From contig NZ_BOLS01000019.1 of NCBI RefSeq assembly GCF_016861785.1, forward strand, positions 1 through 47,213: a stretch of DNA of 47,213 nucleotides. Reading direction: 5' to 3'. Positions within the stretch are counted from its first letter, which is position 1. Every line of letters begins with the position of its first letter. Below are positions 1 through 7,629 of this stretch, piece after piece. Under the pieces are notes generated by a model that searched no databases, was not told the origin of the DNA, and saw only the letters and a program-made list of their open reading frames with translations. The position numbers and the translations under genes are program-made. Origin of the DNA: Lacticaseibacillus mingshuiensis (lineage in GTDB: Bacteria; Bacillota; Bacilli; Lactobacillales; Lactobacillaceae).

Positions 1-65
1 AAACTGTTGATGATGGTGATCAGGTGTTCGTCGATGTGCAAAATGAAATCGATGAGTTGGGGCAT
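1..65 (-). CDS. DedA family membrane protein, N-terminal fragment
   Basis: The minus strand opens an ATG at 65 with a strong AGGAGG ribosome site at 71-76 and runs out of the window. The 21 visible residues start MPQLIDFILHIDEHL, which resembles the amphipathic N-terminus of DedA/SNARE-associated membrane proteins. DedA proteins are polytopic and are linked to undecaprenyl-phosphate or phospholipid flipping. Only the first 21 codons are present, so the family call rests on a short similarity that I recognise by eye. Confidence 0.55.
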   Translation of the reverse strand, partial: MPQLIDFILHIDEHLITIINS

Positions 66-255
66 GAGGCCCTCCTTCTAAACCTTATTTAACCAAGTAT
101 ACCGAAATTTCAGACCAATAGCCTATAAAAATACAAAATTTTCTCATGATCGAATATGGGCCCGTGTTCAAAAGCTTGTGTTCTTACAGTTATACCGGGC
201 ATACAATTGAGTCTGACTCTTCCGCTAGTACATTCTACTGACCTCTTGCATATAT

Positions 256-2130
256 CTAGATAACGACCACTGCCATTTTCCTTGAAGTATAGATGTCAGA
301 AAATTTCTTTACTGTCATCCAATATAGGCCATCAATTGGATCGGAGATATAGACCATCTGTTTAGTCTTATCGTACCCAGCAACAGTCACAGCATGGTTG
401 TTATTGGGTACGCGTCCAAATGGCCATTTCGCCCAGTCCAATGGAGCAAAGTGAACCGTGACAAATGCTACCACGGGGTTCCCGTCCAGGACCTGGCTTA
501 ATAAGCTGGAAACGGAGGCTCCAGAAATATTTCTAACGGTTCCATATTGGTTACCCCATTTGGCCAGAGGTGCGGCAAAAATTGCAGTATATAATGAGTT
601 GTTGGCAACAAACGGACTACCTACAAAACCGTTATAAGGCGATGACGCCTTCGGTATCTTTTTTAAAAATGTGGTAGGGGTCTCACGCTGCGCATATCCC
701 TTTGCCTTGAGGGCTTGAAGTAGCGCAACCCCTTCACACCCAACAGGAATGCCCCACGCGAATTGCTTATAATTGGGTACCCGAGACATCTTTATATATG
801 AGCGTGAAGCCGTTCGAGTTGCGTTGCTATTTAAATACCCAATCCACTTACCTGCATTTGTGTACAGCGAGAGGTATGCATACCCCCCAAATTGATAGTA
901 TGCAATGCGAGCTGTCACTGTTTGATCATAATATTGCGAGGTGGTTGCTTTTTTATGTCCCGCAAAATCCGCCCAAATCGAAGAATTTTTACTGGTGATT
1001 CGCACCTTTTCAACATATTTAACCGCTCCCCCCTGCTCACCGACAGCCCGTTTGATTGCGTTTAAGTTCAAATAGCCAACGAACATGCCTCTGTTATCCC
1101 AAAGGCCGGCATAGACAAATCCATCAAACCCATAGTTCAAGCTCTTTATGCGTAGGGTCTGATGAAAGTACTGAGTAGAGGAAGCAGTCGCAGGTTGACC
1201 AAAGGCACGATAGATTTGCCAATTCTGCTTTACAATTGTAGCAAACCCACTTGAGCCAAAGCTGACCCCAACTTTACCGACGCCCTCCTTCAGAGAGGTA
1301 GCTGGGAAATAGCCTATCCAGTGATTGTCCGAATCATAAACAGAGTCTATTTCACGGCCATCAAAAGTGTTATAGATAATGCGAACGCGCAAAGTCTGTT
1401 TATAGTACGCCCCAGCGGCTTTGCGAACTGTCCCATTGAAGTTTGAAAAGCTGGCTTGCTGAGCGTCCACAACCGATTTATAGGTGTCAACTGCTATTGC
1501 TTTACCCTGTGGGACATTTCCCAACGCAAGTGCTTTTGCGTTGATAAATCCAATCACTTTACCGGTTCGATCAACAAGCTTGTAGTAAATCCACCCACTG
1601 GGCAACGTAGTCCTGCTAATCACTTTAAGTGTTTGGCGATAATACGCTGTTGTGCTGAGTGGAGCGGAGCCTTTCAGATCAGGATAATGACTGTATCCCG
1701 CATTTAAAATTGTTGCATATAAAGATACTGATTCGGTTTTAGCAGACTCTTGCCCGGCCACAATATCTTTAGTCCCAACACTGCCCTGGGATAAAGCATT
1801 CCCACCCTCTGAAACTCTGGAATTGTTAGAATCAGCGGGTTTCTCTTCGGTATCTGGCATATCGTTTGAGTTGCTTATCGCTGACGCCGGCACAGATTCT
1901 TGATATTGTAAACTGTGCAGATCTGGTTGATCAGTACTTTCACCCGTTTCTTTAGGACTTGTTTTGCCCTGCGAAATTTGGTTATCATCTTCAGGCTGAG
2001 CCGAAGACGTGTGGGTGTCTGTGGTCTCGATGTCAGCTGCCAACACAGGCTCCGCTGAAAATGGCCTGGCAAAACAGCCCATCCAGAAGGCTATCGTCAG
2101 CCCTATTGCAATAACATCCCTTTTCTTCAC
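256..2130 (-). CDS. Secreted GW/SH3-repeat protein with C39-like cysteine peptidase domain
   Basis: This 624-residue exported protein starts at a GTG (2130) behind an AAGGGGG ribosome site. Residues 1-32 form a signal peptide, and about 33-133 are a Ser/Thr/Glu/Asp-rich low-complexity linker. Roughly 134-445 hold four repeats of about 75 residues, each with a YY.QTL motif and ending in a W/F-I/V-GYLN motif. These are GW-like SH3 modules, which in this family bind teichoic acids. From about 450 onward there is a Peptidase_C39_2-like domain with the expected Cys (IPVGCEG), His (NNNHAVTVAGYD) and Asp (YISDP) order. The same repeat type recurs in the muramidase at 13222-15495. A wall-anchored hydrolase or processing enzyme is likely, but the substrate is unknown. 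I see no clear terminator after it. Confidence 0.85.
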   Translation of the reverse strand: MKKRDVIAIGLTIAFWMGCFARPFSAEPVLAADIETTDTHTSSAQPEDDNQISQGKTSPKETGESTDQPDLHSLQYQESVPASAISNSNDMPDTEEKPADSNNSRVSEGGNALSQGSVGTKDIVAGQESAKTESVSLYATILNAGYSHYPDLKGSAPLSTTAYYRQTLKVISRTTLPSGWIYYKLVDRTGKVIGFINAKALALGNVPQGKAIAVDTYKSVVDAQQASFSNFNGTVRKAAGAYYKQTLRVRIIYNTFDGREIDSVYDSDNHWIGYFPATSLKEGVGKVGVSFGSSGFATIVKQNWQIYRAFGQPATASSTQYFHQTLRIKSLNYGFDGFVYAGLWDNRGMFVGYLNLNAIKRAVGEQGGAVKYVEKVRITSKNSSIWADFAGHKKATTSQYYDQTVTARIAYYQFGGYAYLSLYTNAGKWIGYLNSNATRTASRSYIKMSRVPNYKQFAWGIPVGCEGVALLQALKAKGYAQRETPTTFLKKIPKASSPYNGFVGSPFVANNSLYTAIFAAPLAKWGNQYGTVRNISGASVSSLLSQVLDGNPVVAFVTVHFAPLDWAKWPFGRVPNNNHAVTVAGYDKTKQMVYISDPIDGLYWMTVKKFSDIYTSRKMAVVVI

Positions 2131-2335
2131 TCAACAAGACCCCCTTGTTTGTTAGTGTCTGGTTATCCTCATTATACCCCAATCCAGCGGCCTTCCTGTA
2201 ACCAAACTGCTTATGAGAGTGGCGGTTAGCCTAACCAATACAATAATTGGCTTGTGGCCTCTTGTGTCGAGCCTCACTCGAGAATAGACCCAACACGATC
2301 CGTTTTTCTGCTACTCGATCGTCTATGCTGTATAC

Positions 2336-2363
2336 AAAAAGGGACCCTCAGATCGAGGATCCC
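2336..2363 (-). terminator. Intrinsic terminator of the cold-shock gene
   Basis: On the minus strand GGGATCCTC (2363-2355) pairs with GAGGGTCCC (2349-2341), with one G-T pair, and is followed by five T (2340-2336). It lies about 30 bases past the cspA-like stop codon. Confidence 0.85.
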
Positions 2364-2395
2364 CGAATTCAGCGTGTGCCTGAACACAACGACTT

Positions 2396-2596
2396 TTAGT
2401 CCTTGTTAACGTTCGTTGCCTGAGCGCCGCGGTCGCCTTGCTCAACTTCGAAGGTCACAGATTGGCCTTCATCAAGCGTCTTGTAACCGTCGCCTTGAAT
2501 CGCTGAGAAATGAACGAAAACATCGCTGCCATCCTCACGTGTGATGAAACCATACCCTTTATCAGCGTTGAACCATTTAACTGTACCGTGTTCCAT
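2396..2596 (-). CDS. cspA: Cold-shock protein, CspA family
   Basis: The 66-residue product is a complete single OB-fold cold-shock domain. It begins [18 protein letters not shown] and carries both RNA-binding motifs, KGYGFI (RNP1) and VFVHF (RNP2). The family acts as RNA chaperones that melt secondary structure in mRNA at low temperature or in rapid growth. The ATG at 2596 follows AGGAGG at 2607-2612. It is monocistronic, with its own promoter (2715-2743), a leader of roughly 110 bases and a terminator. The symbol is generic, because lactobacilli carry several csp paralogues. Confidence 0.95.
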   Translation of the reverse strand: MEHGTVKWFNADKGYGFITREDGSDVFVHFSAIQGDGYKTLDEGQSVTFEVEQGDRGAQATNVNKD

Positions 2597-2611
2597 TTTT
2601 GAACATCCTCC

Positions 2612-2627
2612 TTACGCCGAAGCGTAA
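2612..2627 (-). promoter_or_regulatory. UUCG-capped hairpin abutting the cspA ribosome site
   Basis: In the cspA leader, TTACGC pairs with GCGTAA around a TTCG tetraloop, directly before the AGGAGG (2612-2607). The helix ends where the Shine-Dalgarno sequence begins, so it could stack on or compete with ribosome binding. A role in temperature or growth control is inference only. Confidence 0.6.
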
Positions 2628-2714
2628 CAAAATAATAATTGCATTTCTGTTCGGTGCAAACGAGAGAACGCTCGAAGAACGATCAGGCCCCGCCCCGTCA
2701 AAAAGCATATGTAC

Positions 2715-2743
2715 AGTCTAACACCGCTGCTTGACTCGTTCAA
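2715..2743 (-). promoter_or_regulatory. Promoter of the cold-shock gene
   Basis: Minus-strand TTGAAC (2743-2738), a 17-base spacer, then TAGACT (2720-2715). This gives a 5' leader of about 110 bases, typical of csp genes. Confidence 0.65.
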
Positions 2744-2886
2744 TCAATCAGCATTTTCATTATTATTTATCACGAACACCAGCAACAGGGAACGTTTTCT
2801 CTAGGGCCAAAACGACCGGTCTCATTTTTCCTAGTAATCTATAGAAAGATACGCTACGATTGACTTAGCGAAGGGAGCTGAACGGA

Positions 2887-3519
2887 TTGAAGCGACTCAT
2901 TTTTCTCATTGTCAGTCTTGTGCTACTACTGACAGCATGTGGCCCGGCATTTGACCAAAAGGCGCAGCTAGATCACCAAACCAAGGTCGTACTGGCCAGC
3001 CTGAAGACTGAGACCCAGCAGATGCAGGTCATTGATGATACCACCTCAGCGTTTCCTTCAACGTTCGAAAGTGCGTTCAAAGACGACCCTACCGGCAATC
3101 TCAAACACGATGCAGACGTTGCAGCGCTGATCGATCGACGCAGCGCTGCCTATCAGAAGTTGTCCAATGCGCAAAGCGATCTGCAAAAAGCCACAACCGG
3201 GTTGAACAAGCTCAGTACGCAAGATCACGGCGATCTACCCAGCGCGCAACTGAAATCTGTGCTCAGCAGTCTCAAGTTAGCCCTTCTGGATTTCAAGACC
3301 TTCGACGAATACTACAAAGAGATGCAAAAAGCCGAGACGACCTTTTTCAGCGACGTCACGGCTGCCAATGGCGATCATGCGTTGGTTGATGAAGCGCTCG
3401 GACGCGTTAATCAGTTTGGCAGCTCCCTGAGTCAACAAGCCGAGATCATCGTGGCCAACTACGCCACAATGACCGGTGAAGTTGAAGCACTTCAAACCGC
3501 ACTTAAGCAAATGAAATAA
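2887..3519 (+). CDS. YkyA-like lipoprotein
   Basis: This 210-residue protein starts at a TTG (2887), placed by AAGGGAG at 2871-2877. The N-terminus is a lipoprotein signal with lipobox LLTAC (Cys18), so the mature protein is tethered to the outer face of the membrane. The remainder is predicted to be almost wholly helical and rich in Gln, Leu and Lys, matching the pattern of YkyA-type putative cell-wall-binding lipoproteins. The molecular function of that family is not established. A strong terminator follows at 3532-3562, so the gene appears monocistronic. Confidence 0.8.
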   Translation: MKRLIFLIVSLVLLLTACGPAFDQKAQLDHQTKVVLASLKTETQQMQVIDDTTSAFPSTFESAFKDDPTGNLKHDADVAALIDRRSAAYQKLSNAQSDLQKATTGLNKLSTQDHGDLPSAQLKSVLSSLKLALLDFKTFDEYYKEMQKAETTFFSDVTAANGDHALVDEALGRVNQFGSSLSQQAEIIVANYATMTGEVEALQTALKQMK

Positions 3520-3531
3520 GTTCGTGCCTTC

Positions 3532-3562
3532 GACCGCCGCGATGAGCCGGCGGTCTTTTTTG
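3532..3562 (+). terminator. Intrinsic terminator
   Basis: GACCGCCG (3532-3539) pairs with CGGCGGTC (3548-3555), followed by six T. It terminates the YkyA-like gene. Confidence 0.9.
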
Positions 3563-3680
3563 TCTTCAGAAGTCATTAAGATTGGTGCCATTGTGTCCTT
3601 TTTAATGCAGTCAGTCATTAAGCACGTTATACTTATCCTAGTTGCGTGGGGACTTCCCCGCTGTGAGGAGGAAATAAGCA

Positions 3681-4535
3681 ATGAAAAAAACAGGATGGAT
3701 GATCCCGGTCGTTTTGCTAATTGTCGGCATTGCCGCCGGATGTGGCAATCAGAGTACTAGCCAATCGAAGTCAAACAGTTCCGAAAAAATTTCAACAAAA
3801 TCGTCTTCAAAAAAGACTGAGGCATCAAGCGATTCATCAAGCAGTGACACTTCAAGTAGCAGTGATGAAAGTAGCAGTGCGTCGACATTTTCCGACACTG
3901 AGTCAACCAGTTCATCAACAAAGAAGCCAACCATTTCTCGTATTACCGAGCTTAATCAGCAGATTCATGCCAAACTGACGGTCGCTAAATTGCCAACCAC
4001 CGTTTCAACCGCGACCGGCAAAGTGCTGAATGCGGCCATTTCAGGCACCAACGAGGCATATACGGTCAACTATAGTGAAGGCAGTCAAGAAGTTGCGCTG
4101 AACGTCGCTTCTGTGGCCCCAATTTTGGAGCTCACAAAGAAGACTTATTCAACAGCTGCCGCCGCACAATCGCAGATCAATTATCAGCAGATTCAAAAAG
4201 GCTTGCCAACAGTCTCGCTGGGCTATGGGATGACGGCGACGCAAGAAGGTGCGGCAGGGTCCTCGTACACCACTTGGCACGAAGGTAACTGGTCCATCAC
4301 CGTGGTCTCATCGAATGTCCAAGGTGAAGATGGTCTGCCATTAGCAAAACAGGCGGCGGCCTATTTCAATCGCTACGCCCTACCAGCGCCTGATGGTCAA
4401 GCAACGGTTCAGCTTTATGTGGCGAAGTCTTCGGACTTGATGAACGTGATCACTTGGCGCAAGGGTACAGCTCTGTATACAGCGTCGGGCACGGATGCCA
4501 TGAAGCTTTTGCAAGCAGCGGTCACCATTCGCTGA
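3681..4535 (+). CDS. Lipoprotein with Ser-rich linker, function unknown
   Basis: The 284-residue product starts at ATG 3681, nine bases after AGGAGG (3666-3671). A lipoprotein signal ends in the lipobox GIAAGC (Cys21). A low-complexity Ser/Lys/Thr/Asp tract follows to about residue 80, probably a wall-spanning linker. A globular domain of about 200 residues then ends in VQLYVAKSSDLMNVITW. I do not recognise the family. Similar short lipoproteins with Ser-rich stalks are common and uncharacterised in lactobacilli. A TATACT element at 3628-3633 may be the -10, and a terminator follows at 4559-4594. Confidence 0.85.
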   Translation: MKKTGWMIPVVLLIVGIAAGCGNQSTSQSKSNSSEKISTKSSSKKTEASSDSSSSDTSSSSDESSSASTFSDTESTSSSTKKPTISRITELNQQIHAKLTVAKLPTTVSTATGKVLNAAISGTNEAYTVNYSEGSQEVALNVASVAPILELTKKTYSTAAAAQSQINYQQIQKGLPTVSLGYGMTATQEGAAGSSYTTWHEGNWSITVVSSNVQGEDGLPLAKQAAAYFNRYALPAPDGQATVQLYVAKSSDLMNVITWRKGTALYTASGTDAMKLLQAAVTIR

Positions 4536-4558
4536 TTATATTCAAGAATATCTTTCAC

Positions 4559-4594
4559 AGCCAAGGTGCGGTTCTCCGCTTCCTTGGCTTTTTT
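4559..4594 (+). terminator. Intrinsic terminator
   Basis: AGCCAAGG (4559-4566) pairs with CCTTGGCT (4582-4589), followed by a run of T. It closes the lipoprotein gene and marks the left edge of the gene-free repeat region. Confidence 0.9.
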
Positions 4595-4849
4595 GTTGTG
4601 AGAAGGTTGACGCTGGCGAAGAATCCAGGAACGGTGCCGTGTGACGCCATCACAAAAGTTTATGCCGCACGCCCATGATGCGTAGCACTCGAAATCGCCG
4701 TCGAGTTTAGACCGGTTAAATTTGCATCGTTTATTCTATCTTGTGTGCCTCCATGACCACTAATTTCAGTATAAAGCATGAACTATTCGCGGATTTTCAG
4801 CGATTGCCGGAACCCGCAGTACATCAACGTTTTAAAATTTCCGATCACA

Positions 4850-4876
4850 TTTTCCGGCTCCCGTTCGCTTTATATT
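4850..4876 (+). promoter_or_regulatory. Candidate promoter of structured RNA unit 1
   Basis: TTTTCC (4850-4855) and TATATT (4871-4876; an overlapping TATTAT sits at 4873-4878) lie just before unit 1. They align base for base, at an offset of 921, with a matching pair before unit 2. The -35 is poor and the start site is not resolved. Confidence 0.4.
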
Positions 4877-5070
4877 ATGTAAGGGTCAGGAAGGTGGGCT
4901 CTTACCGACACCCGAATGAGCATGCCCCAAGTGGAGACTGTCGCATGCATATTCATTCGACTCCATGGGCGGTCGAGGGAAACAGCACACCAACAGAACA
5001 CCTAAATGTACAGCAGGCGTTCAGCACACGTACCATGGGAGTCCGGACTCCCACTAGTCTTTCATCAAAC

Positions 5071-5213
5071 TGTCGTGCAGCCCACCTTCGTTTGCAGGAG
5101 CTGAATGCGGCCCATCTTAAGAACGACACCCTACTCTTCGGAGGAGGGAAGGTCACCGAAATTCTAAGCCTATATGTCACCCAACTTGCACCAGCGTCCG
5201 ATATGGCGGCGAC
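5071..5213 (+). repeat. Internal repeat R, copy 1 (unit 1, first)
   Basis: First of four copies of a module of about 145 bases, running from TGTCGTGCAGCCCACCTT to GATATGGCGGCGAC. It has GTCGT/ACGAC ends around a variable arm, then a UUCG hairpin, then the near-invariant GAAATTCTAAGCC. The next copy begins 271 bases on. Confidence 0.85.
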
Positions 5214-5341
5214 CCAAAGATTCAACCAAGATGATAGGCGTGTGGCCTACCTCGGCAGGTCGCTACAAATGCGACGTCACTGGCTGAAAAGCCAAGTCAC
5301 GCTCTTTGACAACTGAATAGCACTACCGGCATCCACACAAA

Positions 5342-5487
5342 TGTCGTGCAGCCCACCTTTGTTTGCAGGACCTGGAATGCGGCCCATCTTGAGATGGACG
5401 CCCGAGTCTTCGGATAAGGGAAGGTCAACGAAATTCTAAGCCAAGATTTCCTATGCTGACTGCACAAGCGATCGATATGGCGGCGGC
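5342..5487 (+). repeat. Internal repeat R, copy 2 (unit 1, second)
   Basis: Second copy of the module, 271 bases after the first and more diverged. The UUCG hairpin is GTC-TTCG-GAT here, and the ACGAC strand has decayed to GGACG. It continues into GATGCCACAAAAGTTTTTCAAAGAGCA, cut here into two blocks (GATGCCACAAAAG and TTTTTCAAAGAGCA), which is shared only with copy 4. Confidence 0.85.
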
Positions 5488-5770
5488 ACGGATGCCACAA
5501 AAGTTTTTCAAAGAGCAATGCAATCACACAAGTTGCGACTGGCGAGGGCCTGCCGTTCGCAACTTGTGTGGCCCCTGGTCCGGTCAAAGGCCCGACTGGA
5601 TCGGGGGTACATAGCGGATCGCTGACAGCTGAAATGATCCGACGAGAAGGAGCGTGGTCTAATCCGTAGAATTAAAATTTGAAAAGATTTTGGCCGAATT
5701 GATCCGTCCTAAAGCCCGTCATCTCGGCATCCAGAATCTTTTACAAAACATTTACGAGAATCACTTCACA

Positions 5771-5798
5771 TTTGACCCCTTTGCAAACGCTTTACTAG
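5771..5798 (+). promoter_or_regulatory. Candidate promoter of structured RNA unit 2
   Basis: TTTGAC (5771-5776), a 16-base spacer and TACTAG (5793-5798) stand in the same position relative to unit 2 as the elements at 4850-4876 do to unit 1. Confidence 0.4.
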
Positions 5799-5991
5799 TG
5801 TAAGGCCTGAGAAGGTGGTGGCCTTACCGACCCTCTGGGAGGCATGGCGGCATCCAGATAGTGCCGTCTGCGCATTCCCCTATCTGACTGGGCTGACGAG
5901 AAACAACCACACCTACAGAGCGCGCGCCTGATCAGCCGCGTTCAGCACACGCACCATGGGAGTCCGGACTCCCACTAGTCTTTCATCAAAC

Positions 5992-6134
5992 TGTCGTGCA
6001 GCCCACCTTCGTTTGCAGGAGCTGAATGCGGCCCATCTTGAGAACGACACCTTCTTCTTCGAAAGCGGGAAGGTCACCGAAATTCTAAGCCTATATGTCA
6101 CCCAACTTGCACCAGCGTCCGATATGGCGGCGAC
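5992..6134 (+). repeat. Internal repeat R, copy 3 (unit 2, first)
   Basis: Third copy of the module, 921 bases after copy 1. The flanking GGGAGTCCGGACTCCC and CACTAGTCTTTCATCAAAC are identical to those of copy 1. The UUCG loop here has a C-A closing mismatch. Confidence 0.85.
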
Positions 6135-6262
6135 TCAAAGGTCCACCCGAGATGAAAGACGAACGACTCGCTTTGGCGGGTCATAATTGTTGCTCTGTCC
6201 CCGGCGGCAACGCCACGTCACGCTCTTTGAAAGCTGAATAGTTCCACCGGTATCCACACAAA

Positions 6263-6409
6263 TGTCGTGCAGCCCACCTTTGTTTGCAGCACCGGGTATG
6301 CGGCCCATCTTGAGAACGACGCCTTCTTCTTCGGAAGCGGGAAGGTCACCGAAATTCTAAGCCTACATGACCTAAGCTTACTGCACCAGCAATCGATATG
6401 GCGGCGACA
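6263..6409 (+). repeat. Internal repeat R, copy 4 (unit 2, second)
   Basis: Fourth copy, 271 bases after copy 3 and 921 after copy 2. Its UUCG hairpin is the most regular (CCTT, CTTC, TTCG, GAAG, bulge CGGG, AAGG; 6322-6345). Confidence 0.85.
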
Positions 6410-6609
6410 CGGATGCCACAAAAGTTTTCAAAGAGCACTTTATTCACATCTGATTCGACTGGCGCCACAGTCGCATCACGTGCGAATCCTTCCACCAAGC
6501 CGTGGCGCCGGCCTGGCGGAAGTACATAGTTGAGCGCCATCAGGCATGAAATTGAAGTCGCACACATCCAACGCACAACACCAGGACGCTCAAACAGGCT
6601 GAATCAAAT

Positions 6610-6630
6610 GGCCCGAGTTGTCCTCGGGCC
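6610..6630. terminator. Strong hairpin between RNA unit 2 and the ECF gene
   Basis: GGCCCGAG (6610-6617) and CTCGGGCC (6623-6630) form a perfect 8-bp stem. Neither side has a proper T-run. The minus-strand tail ATTTGATT is slightly better, so it may end the ECF gene rather than the RNA. Confidence 0.4.
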
Positions 6631-6693
6631 AGCACGACCTGCCAGCTAAAGCACCGCTGCACGGGTCTCACTTCTTATTGACTCATCAACCAT

Positions 6694-7299
6694 TCACCGT
6701 TTAAACCGCATCAGTCCCTGCCCGATCACAGGCGTCACAACGCCCGCCATCAGAGTCTCAAGTGCCGCATTGGTTGCAAAGGCCACCATCAGAAGCCACC
6801 ACAAATTGGCTGCGTTGGCACCGGCAAGCACCTGTGTCGCGTTATGAGCGAAAAATAGCCAGGTGAACAGGATCACCAACGCCGTGTTCGTCAATGCGCC
6901 GGCCACCCCTGCCGCGATCATCTTCACGGTTGCGCCGACGCCGTGCAGAACAGACGGTGCGATGTGATTGAAAATGGCCCCCGCCACGATGCCCACCATC
7001 ACGCGCGGGATGATCGCGATCACCGGATTTTGGAAAAGTAATAACGTGAGCGGATCCGTCGCATCGGTGTAAGCTTTGACCAAACTGATCACACCCCACA
7101 TCAGACCGAGCCCTGCCCCGCCGCGCACGCCCAAGATCACTCCCGCCATGATCACCGTCAGATGCATGGTCGAGATCGCAGGCAGGCCCGGAATGATGCG
7201 AATGTAGCCGACCATTGGGATGTACGCCTGCATGATGAGTAGCGCACCGAGCACGCCGATGATACTGATGGTGTAAGCGGAACTAGACTTGTGCGTCAT
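6694..7299 (-). CDS. ECF transporter S component
   Basis: A 201-residue, very hydrophobic protein with about five or six membrane segments. The pattern (MQAYIPMVGYIRIIPGLPA, HLTVIMAGVILGVRGG, FQNPVIAIIPRVMVGI) is that of the substrate-binding S subunit of energy-coupling factor importers. S components capture a vitamin or trace substrate and dock onto the shared EcfAA'T module, which is not encoded nearby. The substrate cannot be read from sequence; the pantothenate- or riboflavin-type groups are possibilities only. The ATG at 7299 follows a GGAGG at 7306-7310. It appears monocistronic and faces the structured RNA region. Confidence 0.8.
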   Translation of the reverse strand: MTHKSSSAYTISIIGVLGALLIMQAYIPMVGYIRIIPGLPAISTMHLTVIMAGVILGVRGGAGLGLMWGVISLVKAYTDATDPLTLLLFQNPVIAIIPRVMVGIVAGAIFNHIAPSVLHGVGATVKMIAAGVAGALTNTALVILFTWLFFAHNATQVLAGANAANLWWLLMVAFATNAALETLMAGVVTPVIGQGLMRFKR

Positions 7300-7357
7300 T
7301 AGAAACCTCCGGAGAAATCCGAAACGAGCAATCTAACAAGACTGAAATATATGTTTT

Positions 7358-7385
7358 AAAAAACCGCCCCTCAAAGAGAGACGGT
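7358..7385 (-). terminator. Terminator of tRNA-Leu
   Basis: Minus-strand ACCG...CGGT hairpin (with inner CTC/GAG pairs) followed by six T, immediately after the tRNA. Confidence 0.75.
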
Positions 7386-7390
7386 CAAAA

Positions 7391-7476
7391 TGCGGGCGAA
7401 AGGACTTGAACCTTCACGGCCTTAAGTGGCCACAAGATCCTTAATCTTGCGCGTCTACCAGTTCCGCCACGCCCGC
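7391..7476 (-). tRNA. tRNA-Leu (anticodon AAG)
   Basis: Minus strand GCGGGCG...CGCCCGC acceptor stem, D arm GGCGGAACTGGTAGACGC, anticodon stem CAAGA/TCTTG with loop TTAAGGA (anticodon AAG), long class II variable arm and T arm with GGTTCAAGTCC. Discriminator A; CCA is not encoded. Reads leucine CUU codons. Confidence 0.95.
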
Positions 7477-7629
7477 ATTGCGCTAATAAGCACAAAAAAT
7501 AGTATATAATCTAGCTAGAGGAAAGTCAACGATAATCGAGAGCAAAATCGATTTCGCAAAAAGTCCCAGCCCGGATTCCATCCTGCACATAAATTACAGA
7601 CTATTCACACATCAGAAAGGAGAAACAAG

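Larger units (their letters stand above)
4879..5660 (+). ncRNA. Candidate large structured RNA, unit 1 of a tandem pair
   Basis: This stretch contains no credible gene but has dense dyad symmetry and is repeated about 921 bases later. Seen helices: GTAAGGG/CTCTTAC (4879-4885/4899-4905); GAATGA/TCATTC with inner GCATG/CATGC near 4913-4960; GGGAGTCCGGACTCCC (5037-5052); a CTC-TTCG-GAG hairpin inside CCCT/AGGG (5129-5148); GTC-TTCG-GAT inside CCC/GGG (5401-5420); and a perfect 13-bp helix CACACAAGTTGCG/CGCAACTTGTGTG (5525-5537/5558-5570). Several of these change sequence but not pairing in unit 2, which points to selection on RNA structure. The plus strand is favoured by the C(UUCG)G tetraloops. 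I cannot assign an Rfam class from memory. The right end is approximate, and I see no intrinsic terminator. Confidence 0.65.
5800..6581 (+). ncRNA. Candidate large structured RNA, unit 2 of a tandem pair
   Basis: Second copy of the unit at 4879-5660, diverged but collinear at an offset of 915-922 bases. Paired changes relative to unit 1: the first hairpin becomes GTAAGGCC/GGCCTTAC (5800-5807/5820-5827); the next arm becomes GGGA/TCCC; the UUCG hairpins become CTTC-TTCG-GAAG (6326-6337) and, with one mismatch, CTTC-TTCG-AAAG (6054-6065); the 3' helix becomes GATTCG/CGAATC (6452-6457/6483-6488). The palindrome GGGAGTCCGGACTCCC (5958-5973) is unchanged. The right end is uncertain. tRNA-Leu lies 0.8 kb further on. 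Giant bacterial RNAs such as GOLLD and ROOL are the obvious comparison, but I cannot identify either from sequence. Confidence 0.65.

Noticed and set aside
3524-3760. Plus-strand frame between the two lipoprotein genes
   Set aside because: It crosses the terminator at 3532-3562 and the ribosome site of the next gene.
4637-4680. Possible remnant of a third RNA unit (GACGCCATCACAAAAGTTTATGCCGCAC)
   Set aside because: It loosely resembles the GATGCCACAAAAG...AGAGCA end of repeat copies 2 and 4, but it is about 75 bases out of register with the 921-base period and too short to trust.
4741-5316. Open frame of 191 codons in RNA unit 1, and a 76-codon frame at 5956-6186 that shares a stretch of its translation
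   Set aside because: Both copies keep the frame, but there is no ribosome site. The copies differ mainly at positions that preserve RNA pairing (for example LLFGGG versus FFFESG across the UUCG stem), and the frames differ in length and ends. RNA structure explains the conservation better.
4953-6101. Minus-strand frames in the repeat region with similar translations
   Set aside because: They are Arg/Trp/Ser-rich shadows without ribosome sites, and the repeat itself explains their similarity.
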